This document shows, in pieces, positions 6,333 through 12,009 of a stretch of 12,009 bases of DNA (position 1 is its first letter; the number at the start of each line of letters is the position of its first letter). Location: assembly GCA_030612185.1 (NCBI GenBank), contig JAUWOI010000080.1, positions 1 to 12,009 of the forward strand, written 5' to 3'. The notes under the pieces are model-generated. The model was not told where the DNA came from. It saw only the letters and a program-made list of their open reading frames with translations, and did no database searches. This DNA is from Anaerolineae bacterium. Its GTDB lineage: Bacteria > Chloroflexota > Anaerolineae > B4-G1. The translations under genes were made by a program, and so were the position numbers.

Positions 6333-8149
6333 CATTTTGTCTTTCCCCACACCTCGATCTCGGCCAGGCAGGTATCGTCATGCCTGGAACCGGGATAGAC
6401 TTCTTCGATGACCACTTTGACGAAGGTGGTTTCTATGTTCGGGCCGGGGGCGCGTGCTAAGGCTATCATCTGCATTCCCCTGGTGTCGGAGAGGGTCACC
6501 TCGATTTGCTCTCCGTTGGAGAAGACAAAGGTCGCCCGCTTGATGCGGTTGTTGGCATAAAAGATGTCCGCGTCGCGGTCGTAGCCCACGTCCAGGTTGA
6601 TGTAGTAAATCTCGACGGTGCCAGGGAAGGAGAGCTGTATCCACTCGCCAACGCCTGGCCCGGCAACGCCCTCCACCCAAGAGGTCTCGAGCGCACCATC
6701 CATGGCCATCCAGGATTGGTACTGGCCTCCATGATCTGTGGGAAGATGCGAGGATGAACTGGAGGTAGCGAAGAGCGTGAGATTCCTGGCCTCCGCTGCC
6801 GGCCCTGATATGGCCTCGATGCGCTCGACTTGTATGCTCCGGCCCCCGGGGGCAGGGACGCCGGTGTGGAGCCGGCCCCATACTTGCACCTGCGCGCCCG
6901 TCCACCGATACCCCTCGATCTGCCCTCTCACTGCGTCGTCTGCCCCGTCGATGCCGTAGCGCTGCCCGTCGTTCCGCTCAAAGTAGTAGCCGTACTGGGA
7001 GCCAGGCGTGAGCTGGACAATCGTGCCAATCCAACCCTCCACCGATTCCCCGACCTCGGGCGGCGTCGGTGTCGGCACGGCCGTCGGCATGGGCGTCGGC
7101 ACAGGCGTCGGTACGGCCGTTGGGGGCGGCACAGGCGCCGGAGGCTCCCCTACGATCTCGATGCGGTTCACTGTGATCCCTGTGCCGAATGGGGCCATGG
7201 TGGGGCATACGAGTTCCCCCCACACACGGATGGAGGTCCCCGTATCGCGCAGGCCTGCCAACTGAGCGGCGAGCGTGGGATCGGGGCTCTCGATGCCATA
7301 CCCCACGGGGAAGTCGCCCGCCAGGCGGAAGTAGTCAGGGTGCTGAGACCCTGGTGGATAGCCGATGATGGTGCCCTCCCAGCCTTCGACCGGGTCGGGT
7401 TCGAAGGACGGGCCCGGCCTGGCCTCGCGCAGGCGGGTCACGACGAGTTGGCAGCCGCCGTAGTCGAGCACAGGGCACGTGAGCGTGCCCCAGAAGTGGG
7501 CGTAGATATCGCTATAGCGCAGCACTTGGATTTGGGCCTCGACGGTATTATCGGCGCCGGTCAGGCCGATCTCGCCAGCTCCTTCCGGCGCCAGGGCGAG
7601 GTAGTCATCGAACTGACCGCCGGCCGGCAGGCTGACGACGCGGCCCATCCAGCCCACGACAGGCTGTCCACCAGTGGTAGCGAGTCTCTCCGTCACCTGC
7701 AACACTGCGTTTACCTCTCCCTCCCACTGGAACCCGGTGGCCTGGTTGGCCCCCGCGACCTGATAGACGATCTGCTCGGGCGGCACGATCGGATAGGTGA
7801 TCGTGACCACCCAGTCCTCGGCGGTGTACTGGTAGGTTACCGAGCCGACCAGCCCTTCTGGAGTAATATCTTCCTCCGTCCAGGTCAGCCCCAGCGCGGG
7901 AGCCCGCTCACTATAGCGTCCGCTGATGAAAGCCAAGGCCACATCGCGGGCGGCCTGGACCTCTTCGGGCGCCTCCTCAGCGACCTCCATCGGAGTGGTC
8001 GTTGGGACCTCGGTGGGCTGGGCCGTGGCGGCCTCCGTCGGAGCGGTCGTTGGGACCTCGGTGGGCTGGGCCGTGGCCGGCACGCAGCCACTGACGATTA
8101 CTGCGCTCAGAATGAGCGCCAATCCTACGATATACAGTTTGCTCTTCAT
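6332..8149 (-). CDS. modular lipoprotein: D, A, B and B-like modules with discoidin/NADase-type C-terminus
   Basis: A 605-residue lipoprotein. The ATG at 8149 follows AAGGAG by 7 bases, and the lipobox IVSGC gives lipidated Cys22. Residues 26-57 hold a 16-residue unit repeated twice (TAQPTEVPTT...). One D repeat follows (64-157), then an A module (162-241, AHFWG, C-x7-C), a B module (253-333, IRVWGE, single Cys), a Pro/Thr linker (336-366), and a B-like module lacking both Cys (369-447). The C-terminus (455-602) resembles the F5/8 type C, NADase-type glycan-binding domain: a DG(A)LETSWVEG segment, GVGEWIQLSF, NNRIKRATFVFSNGE and YPGSRHDDTCLAEIEVWG. In known relatives this fold binds carbohydrate, so surface or wall glycan binding is a fair inference. 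It begins 39 bases after the receiver-only regulator and ends 11 bases before the next lipoprotein. Confidence 0.87.
   Translation of the reverse strand: MKSKLYIVGLALILSAVIVSGCVPATAQPTEVPTTAPTEAATAQPTEVPTTTPMEVAEEAPEEVQAARDVALAFISGRYSERAPALGLTWTEEDITPEGLVGSVTYQYTAEDWVVTITYPIVPPEQIVYQVAGANQATGFQWEGEVNAVLQVTERLATTGGQPVVGWMGRVVSLPAGGQFDDYLALAPEGAGEIGLTGADNTVEAQIQVLRYSDIYAHFWGTLTCPVLDYGGCQLVVTRLREARPGPSFEPDPVEGWEGTIIGYPPGSQHPDYFRLAGDFPVGYGIESPDPTLAAQLAGLRDTGTSIRVWGELVCPTMAPFGTGITVNRIEIVGEPPAPVPPPTAVPTPVPTPMPTAVPTPTPPEVGESVEGWIGTIVQLTPGSQYGYYFERNDGQRYGIDGADDAVRGQIEGYRWTGAQVQVWGRLHTGVPAPGGRSIQVERIEAISGPAAEARNLTLFATSSSSSHLPTDHGGQYQSWMAMDGALETSWVEGVAGPGVGEWIQLSFPGTVEIYYINLDVGYDRDADIFYANNRIKRATFVFSNGEQIEVTLSDTRGMQMIALARAPGPNIETTFVKVVIEEVYPGSRHDDTCLAEIEVWGKTK
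7061..7123 (-). repeat. Pro/Thr linker repeat
   Basis: A low-complexity stretch built on a 36-base period: PTAVPT recurs 12 residues apart within a run of Pro-Thr pairs. It separates the B module from the B-like module and probably works as an extended spacer. Confidence 0.6.
7982..8077 (-). repeat. 48-base tandem repeat, two units
   Basis: Units 7982-8029 and 8030-8077 are nearly identical and encode a 16-residue unit (TAQPTEVPTT plus six residues) twice in the linker after the lipid anchor. In-frame units like this can vary in copy number by slippage. Confidence 0.8.
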
Positions 8150-8156
8150 TTCTTGT

Positions 8157-8162
8157 CTCCTT
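8157..8162 (-). promoter_or_regulatory. ribosome binding site fixing the lipoprotein start at 8149
   Basis: AAGGAG on the minus strand, 7 bases before ATG 8149. The context AAAGGAGACAAGAAATG closely matches the sites of the lipoprotein genes starting at 6320 and 2313. Confidence 0.75.
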
Positions 8163-8188
8163 TCTTTGGTGCTACTTCTCCTTAACAC

Positions 8189-8551
8189 TTACACGTCTAT
8201 TTGGCCGATGGCCGCGAGCAACCGTTCCGGCGGGTCCGCCTTGCTGACAAAGGCATCGGCGCCGGCAGCCAGGGCGTCGGCTCGATAAGAGAGATACATG
8301 GTCAGCACGACGACTCTACATCCCGGCCAACGCTCTTTGATCAGCCTGGTCGCCTCCACACCATTCATAACCGGCATCTGGACGTCCATAAGCACCACGT
8401 CGGGCCGGCGCTCCTCCATCAAGCGTACCGCCTCCTGACCGTTGACTGCCTCGCCAATCACTTCTACCTCCGCGCGAGTGGACAGCAGTGCTCGCAATCC
8501 GCTCCGTGATCGGGCGTTGTCGTCGGCAATCAGTACCCTGCGTCGTCTCAT
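8189..8551 (-). CDS. receiver-only response regulator
   Basis: A 120-residue CheY-like receiver domain with no output domain. The ATG at 8551 is preferred because AAGGAG lies 6 bases upstream; an in-frame ATG at 8587 would add 12 charged residues and has no binding site. The full phosphorylation set is present: acidic pair Asp10-Asp11, phosphoacceptor Asp56 in VVLMDVQMP, Thr84 in VVLT, and Lys104 in FVSK. The domain is of normal length and not truncated. Its sequence resembles the receiver of NarL-type regulators, such as the one 187 bases upstream, so it may derive from one that lost its DNA-binding part. It has its own promoter and is the first gene of the lipoprotein cluster. Being without output, it may act by binding a partner or as a phosphate sink for the neighbouring kinase; both are inference. 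Confidence 0.9.
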   Translation of the reverse strand: MRRRRVLIADDNARSRSGLRALLSTRAEVEVIGEAVNGQEAVRLMEERRPDVVLMDVQMPVMNGVEATRLIKERWPGCRVVVLTMYLSYRADALAAGADAFVSKADPPERLLAAIGQIDV

Positions 8552-8557
8552 CGTTTT

Positions 8558-8563
8558 CTCCTT
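8558..8563 (-). promoter_or_regulatory. ribosome binding site deciding the regulator's start
   Basis: AAGGAG on the minus strand, 6 bases before ATG 8551. No comparable site precedes the alternative ATG at 8587. Confidence 0.75.
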
Positions 8564-8607
8564 GTCCAGTTCAGGTTCACGCGCCATTCTGCCGATATCT
8601 ACCTTAC

Positions 8608-8636
8608 AGTATATCCGACAAGGCTCCCCTTGTCAT
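8608..8636 (-). promoter_or_regulatory. sigma70-type promoter for the receiver gene and lipoprotein cluster
   Basis: On the minus strand the -35 box is ATGACA (8631-8636), the spacer is exactly 17 bases (8614-8630), and the -10 box is TATACT (8608-8613). Each box matches the consensus at five of six positions. Transcription would start near 8601, giving a leader of about 50 bases before ATG 8551. It lies just downstream of the terminator of the preceding operon. Confidence 0.65.
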
Positions 8637-8639
8637 CGG
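8615..8639. promoter_or_regulatory. inverted repeat inside the promoter spacer (candidate operator)
   Basis: GACAAGG (8617-8623) and CCTTGTC (8628-8634) form a perfect 7-base inverted repeat around a 4-base centre; outer CCG and CGG extend it with a 2-base slip. It fills the spacer and overlaps the -35 box, where a dimeric regulator could bind. The regulator is not identified. Confidence 0.5.
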
Positions 8640-8668
8640 AAAAAAGCGGATTTGTCATACGAAAAAAG
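8630..8668 (-). repeat. two near-identical 17-base direct repeats at the -35 box
   Basis: TTGTCATcgGAAAAAAG (8630-8646) and TTGTCATacGAAAAAAG (8652-8668), plus-strand reading, match at 15 of 17 positions and start 22 bases apart, about two helix turns. The first covers the -35 box, the second overlaps the terminator's U tract. A related inverted TATGACAAA lies at 8714-8722. They may be activator sites, or a duplicated -35 region. Confidence 0.45.
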
Positions 8669-8690
8669 GACCGCCCTTGGGGCAGTCCTT
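8662..8690 (-). terminator. intrinsic terminator after the LuxR-type regulator
   Basis: On the minus strand AAGGAC, a T-G wobble and GCCC pair with GGGC and GTCCTT around a CAA loop: an 11-base stem running directly into a six-T tract. It ends the kinase-regulator transcript about 50 bases after the stop codon. Confidence 0.88.
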
Positions 8691-8738
8691 CTCAACGCTG
8701 AACATACGGGATCTATGACAAATGTTATAGGCTGACGG

Positions 8739-9455
8739 CTAAAACACCTCCTCAGCGTCCTCCAGCGACGCCAGACCCTCTCGCAGGGCGTAGAGTGTCG
8801 CCTGGGTGCGGCTAGCCAGGTGCAATTTGCCCAGGATATTGCTCACGTGTGTGCGCACCGTCCCCTCGCTGATCGTCAGTTGATTGCCAATCTCGCGGTT
8901 GCTTTGTCCTTGCGCCACCAATCGCAGCACCTCCACTTCCCGCTCCGTCAACGGCTCGACTGACCTCGCCAAAGTCGGATCCGGTCTCGATGGTCGCTGC
9001 CCTTCCGACAGCTCCCGCAACAGCTTGCGGGCGATCCTGGGGTGGAGCGAGGATTCCCCGCGATACACCTGGTGAATGGCGCGCACCAGTTCCTCCGGGT
9101 CGGAATCCTTCAAAAGATACCCCAGCGCGCCGGCCTTGATAGCCGGGAAGACCTTGTCGTCGGTGGCAAAACTGGTCAGCACCAGGATACGTGCCTCTGG
9201 CTGGCGAGCGGTGATGCGGCGAATGGCCTCGATCCCATCCATCTCTGGCATCACCAAGTCCATCAGGATGACGTCGGGCCGCAGGCTCTCCACCCTGGAA
9301 ATCGCCTCCCGCCCGTTGCTTGCCTCCCCAACCACCTCAATGTCAGGAGCCATCGTCAACAGGGCGCGAATCCCTTTACGGACGATGGCGTGATCCTCGG
9401 CGATGAACACACGAATCGCGCGGCGAATTCCGTCGCCATCTGTCTGATCGCTCAT
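8739..9455 (-). CDS. NarL/LuxR-type two-component response regulator
   Basis: A 238-residue DNA-binding response regulator and likely partner of the kinase just upstream. The receiver domain (about 14-130) has Glu20-Asp21, phosphoacceptor Asp66 in VILMDLVMP, Thr94 in VLTS and Lys116 in YLLKD. A linker with an RPSRPDP stretch leads to the LuxR-type helix-turn-helix (169-226): LTEREVEVLRLVAQGQSNREI, then the recognition segment SEGTVRTHVSNILGKL. Length and domain order are normal for the family. The ATG overlaps the kinase TGA as ATGA, and a GGAGGTG ribosome site lies inside the last kinase codons, 5 bases before the start. Translation is therefore probably coupled. An intrinsic terminator follows. 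Target genes are not shown; the promoter at 8608-8636 with its inverted repeat is the nearest candidate. Confidence 0.95.
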   Translation of the reverse strand: MSDQTDGDGIRRAIRVFIAEDHAIVRKGIRALLTMAPDIEVVGEASNGREAISRVESLRPDVILMDLVMPEMDGIEAIRRITARQPEARILVLTSFATDDKVFPAIKAGALGYLLKDSDPEELVRAIHQVYRGESSLHPRIARKLLRELSEGQRPSRPDPTLARSVEPLTEREVEVLRLVAQGQSNREIGNQLTISEGTVRTHVSNILGKLHLASRTQATLYALREGLASLEDAEEVF

Positions 9456-12009
9456 TGATACACCTCCACCCGCACGCTTGTTCCCGCTCCCGGCCTGCTT
9501 TGTATCGTCAACTGCCCGCCGAATTGCGCTGCCCGCTCTTCCATCCCGCGCAACCCCATCCCGCCCTGGTCTCGGGCGACAGCCGGGTCAAACCCCATCC
9601 CATCGTCGGCGATCTCTAGAACCACGATCCGCTGGTGGGATGCGCGGCGCAGAGACACGGTGATGCCGTGGGCCTGTGCGTGTTTGAGGGCGTTGTTCAG
9701 CGCCTCCTGGGCAATGCGATACAACCCCTCCTCGATTTCTGGGGGCAAGCGAAACTCTCCCTCAAAGTTGAACTCGGTCTTCAGCCCGGCCCGGCTCTCT
9801 ACCGCTTCCAGTCGAGCTTGCAGGGCAGACACCAGTCCCTCTTCCAGGACAGGCGGGCGCAGCTCAAAGATGAGCAATCGCATCTCTCCCAGCGCCTCCT
9901 GTGCCGCGTCCTGCATCTCGCGCACGTGGTCGGCGACCAGATCCACCTGCCCCGACGACAGCAATAACGACGCCACCTTGGCGTGCAGCGTCATGCCGTA
10001 CAAGGCTTGCGTCACCGAATCGTGCAGATCGCGGGCCAGGCGCTGGCGTTCCTCCACAGTTGCCAACTCCCGCGCCTGTTCGTGCAGTTGGGCGTTCTCG
10101 ATGGCCAGGGCGGCTCGTTGGACCAGGGCTACGAAGAGCCGCTGCTCATCGCCACCGAAAGCGCGGGGTTGGGCATAACTCACGTTGAACACGCCGAAGA
10201 CCTGACCGCCGATTTCGATAGGGACGTGCATGAAAGAGCGGATGCCTTCGGGCCCGGTGATACGTCCGGCGACGCACAGGTCAGTGGATACATCCTCTAC
10301 GACGATTGGCTCACCGCTGGCAGCCACGCGCCCTACGACCCCCTCCCCCAGGGCGAAGGACATCTGAGCCATCGTCTCAGGACTGAAGCCGTGAGCAGCC
10401 CGCACTACCAGCCTCTCTCGCTCTGCATCCCACACCATCAGCGAGCTTTTGTTTGCCTGGAGGATGTCCACTGCGATGTCTACCAGTGCCTGCAATACCT
10501 CATCCAGACGTAGGTGGCGGTACAGCTCTTCGTCGGCACGGTAGAGGGCCTCCAATTCCTGCGTGCGCTGCTCAATCTCGTGCGTCCTTTCCTCAACCTG
10601 ATTTTCAAGCTCACGGCTTCGCGCCTCGATGCTCCTGACCCGCAGCCGGTAACCGCCGACTGCACCCCCCACCAGCACCAGGACGACGATCCCTCTAAAC
10701 CACCACGTCTCCCAAACCGGTGGCGTGACGGTGATGCGGATCGCGATCCCCTCTTCATTCCAGATCCCATCGTTGTTCGAGCCTCTGACGCGGAAGACGT
10801 AATCCCCTCCCCTCAGATTGGTGTAGCCAGCATACCGGCGTGTCCCGGCGTCAACCCAATCCTCGTCAAATCCCTCCAGCATGTAGGCATATTGGTTTTT
10901 TTCTGGAGCGGTGTAATCCAACGCCGCAAACTCGAACGAAATAAAGTTGTCCTTGTAGGATAGTTGGATATGCTCGCCTGTGGCTAGATCCGTGCGCACT
11001 ACCTGGTTGAACTTGCTGAAGGCTGTGACGACGATCGGGGGAATGTGTGGATTGCCCGTGATCAACTCTGGGTAAAAGGCGTTAAAGCCCCGGATGCCCC
11101 CAAAGAACATTTCGCCCCTATCGCTTTGAAAACAGGCCCCATAATTAAACTCGTTGCTCTGCAAACCGTCCCGCACGTCATAGTTACGAAAGACCTCTGT
11201 GCGCGGATCAAATTTGGACAACCCGCTGTTGGTACTGATCCAGAGAAACCCTTCTGAATCAGGCAGGATGCAATAAACCATATCGTTGGACAACCCATCT
11301 TTCTCGGTGTAATGGGTAAACGTTTGGGTGGCACGGTCAAAACGGTTCAGCCCGCCCCCGTACGATGCGATCCAAACCGTCCCCGTCGCGTCTTCGTAGA
11401 TCGACAGAACCGAGTCATTGCTGCTCAGACTTTGCGGGTCGTCAGGATCGTGCGCGTAATGTGTGAACCGATTATTGTCCCTATCCAAAAGACTGATTCC
11501 CCCACCCGATGTGCCCACCCACAACATGCCTGCCGGGTCCTCGTAAATTGACCGCACACTGTTGCTGCTCAGACTGGAAGGATTATTGGGATCGTGTTGG
11601 TAATGGATAAAGGTACCCGTAGCACGGTCCAGCCGGTCAAGACCGCTATCCCAGGTTCCGATCCATAGGTTGTCCGACCGATCTTTATAAATCACACTCA
11701 CCCAGTCTTCGCTCAAGCTGCCTGGGTCGTTGGGAGCCTGCCCTGAGCTTGTCGAAGGGTCGTGCCGGTAGTGAGTAAACGTCTCTATCTGGGGCTCGAA
11801 TTGGTTGAGCCCCCCGTACCTTGTCCCGATCCACAAGGCGCCGGTGTGCTCCTCCAGAATGGTGCGCACCTGATTGCTGCTCAAACTGGCAGGGTTATCA
11901 GGGTCATGTTGGTAAACGGTAAACGTATCCGAATTCCGATCCAGCCTGTTGAGTCCTCCGTACTTTGTCCCGATCCACAGGTTGCCACTCTGGCCCCCGT
12001 AAATCGAAT
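9452..12009 (-). CDS. propeller-type sensor histidine kinase, NarL family (N-terminus beyond right edge)
   Basis: 851 residues are visible; the frame is open to the window edge, so the TTG at 11884 is not a start. Visible residues 1 to about 315 are Reg_prop beta-propeller blades of about 46 residues with (L/V)WIGT-x-x-GGL followed by HDP-x-x-P-x-SLSSN. Next are a Y_Y_Y domain (about 353-430), one membrane helix (about 435-453), a coiled coil (455-495), a GAF domain (about 496-640), HisKA_3 with EERQRLARDLHDSVTQ (phosphorylated His at 662), and HATPase_c with the N box EALNNALKHA, ADDGMGFD and GGMGLRGM. The propeller and Y_Y_Y parts should lie outside the membrane and sense a ligand, the rest inside, where the kinase phosphorylates the overlapping LuxR-type regulator. 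One blade carries an 8-residue insertion encoded by a short dispersed-type repeat (11736-11759). The missing start may hold a signal peptide and more blades. Confidence 0.95.
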   Translation of the reverse strand, partial: SIYGGQSGNLWIGTKYGGLNRLDRNSDTFTVYQHDPDNPASLSSNQVRTILEEHTGALWIGTRYGGLNQFEPQIETFTHYRHDPSTSSGQAPNDPGSLSEDWVSVIYKDRSDNLWIGTWDSGLDRLDRATGTFIHYQHDPNNPSSLSSNSVRSIYEDPAGMLWVGTSGGGISLLDRDNNRFTHYAHDPDDPQSLSSNDSVLSIYEDATGTVWIASYGGGLNRFDRATQTFTHYTEKDGLSNDMVYCILPDSEGFLWISTNSGLSKFDPRTEVFRNYDVRDGLQSNEFNYGACFQSDRGEMFFGGIRGFNAFYPELITGNPHIPPIVVTAFSKFNQVVRTDLATGEHIQLSYKDNFISFEFAALDYTAPEKNQYAYMLEGFDEDWVDAGTRRYAGYTNLRGGDYVFRVRGSNNDGIWNEEGIAIRITVTPPVWETWWFRGIVVLVLVGGAVGGYRLRVRSIEARSRELENQVEERTHEIEQRTQELEALYRADEELYRHLRLDEVLQALVDIAVDILQANKSSLMVWDAERERLVVRAAHGFSPETMAQMSFALGEGVVGRVAASGEPIVVEDVSTDLCVAGRITGPEGIRSFMHVPIEIGGQVFGVFNVSYAQPRAFGGDEQRLFVALVQRAALAIENAQLHEQARELATVEERQRLARDLHDSVTQALYGMTLHAKVASLLLSSGQVDLVADHVREMQDAAQEALGEMRLLIFELRPPVLEEGLVSALQARLEAVESRAGLKTEFNFEGEFRLPPEIEEGLYRIAQEALNNALKHAQAHGITVSLRRASHQRIVVLEIADDGMGFDPAVARDQGGMGLRGMEERAAQFGGQLTIQSRPGAGTSVRVEVYQ
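9461..9467 (-). promoter_or_regulatory. ribosome binding site inside the kinase 3' end
   Basis: GGAGGTG on the minus strand encodes part of the kinase's last residues (VEVYQ) and lies 5 bases before the response regulator's ATG, which overlaps the kinase stop as ATGA. Confidence 0.75.
11069..12009 (-). repeat. propeller blade repeats of the kinase
   Basis: About six blades with a period near 46 residues (about 138 bases) can be followed. The first four are very alike, with HDP-x-x-P-x-SLS(S/E) between blades; the last two are degenerate. The similarity shows at the DNA level too, which suggests fairly recent tandem duplication. Confidence 0.8.
11736..11759 (-). repeat. 24-base insertion of a dispersed-type repeat in a propeller blade
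   Basis: The core reads CCTGAGCTTGTCGAAGGG on the plus strand. It adds exactly eight residues (STSSGQAP) between HDP and NDP, where the neighbouring blades have HDP joined directly to a two-residue spacer. I recall this core as a recurrent short repeat in environmental and Chloroflexota genomes, but could not check it here. Confidence 0.7.

Noticed and set aside
7061..8077. CRISPR-like or satellite array in the repeated linker DNA
   Set aside because: The repeats are in frame, encode Pro/Thr linkers, have no unique spacers between constant repeats, and no cas gene is near.
6332..8149. C-terminal lysine (WGKTK) as a Braun-type attachment point for the L,D-transpeptidase
   Set aside because: Lipoprotein attachment through a C-terminal Lys is a feature of certain outer-membrane bacteria. 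The other lipoproteins here end in FTFP and ELFS, and nothing in the window indicates an outer membrane. It remains only a coincidence.
11884..12009. Kinase start at the TTG at 11884
   Set aside because: The frame continues upstream to the edge with another complete propeller blade (LWIGTKYGGLNRL), so the TTG is an internal leucine codon.

Overview
All nine genes in this window lie on the minus strand, so they read from high to low coordinates; the outermost two run off the window. No plus-strand gene is convincing, and no gap between genes exceeds 190 bases. The G+C-rich sequence, the Thr/Pro-rich linkers after lipoprotein cysteines, the periplasmic-type propeller kinase, a DUF4349 protein and a PsbP-like domain together suggest a Chloroflexota bacterium (Anaerolineae/Caldilineae-like). 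That is inference from protein style; no rRNA or marker gene is present.

Right part (8739-12009): a two-component system. A propeller-type sensor histidine kinase (Reg_prop blades, Y_Y_Y, one membrane helix, GAF, HisKA_3, HATPase_c; its start lies beyond the right edge) overlaps by ATGA with a NarL/LuxR-type response regulator. A strong intrinsic terminator follows at 8662-8690.

Control region (8552-8738): downstream of that terminator is a good sigma70-type promoter (ATGACA, 17-base spacer, TATACT). An inverted repeat fills its spacer, and two near-identical 17-base direct repeats lie 22 bases apart, one overlapping the -35 box. This looks like a regulated promoter for everything to its left.

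Left part (1-8551): a receiver-only response regulator, then two large modular lipoproteins (8149-6332 and 6320-4284), an L,D-transpeptidase with a half LysM motif, a DUF4349 membrane lipoprotein, a third modular lipoprotein with a chagasin-like N-terminal domain, and the start of a fourth lipoprotein with propeller repeats like those of the kinase. Gaps are 11 to 132 bases with no clear terminator, so the set could be one operon or a few overlapping units.

The most unusual content is the family of three lipoproteins. They share an almost identical ribosome-binding-site and signal-peptide cassette. They are built by shuffling three roughly 80-100-residue modules (called A, B and D here) and are capped by different end domains: discoidin/NADase-type, PsbP-like, or chagasin-like. 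A plausible reading is a regulated cell-envelope module in which the kinase senses an outside ligand or envelope state and its regulator, with the receiver-only protein, controls surface lipoproteins and wall cross-linking. The regulatory link is inferred from gene order and promoter architecture only.
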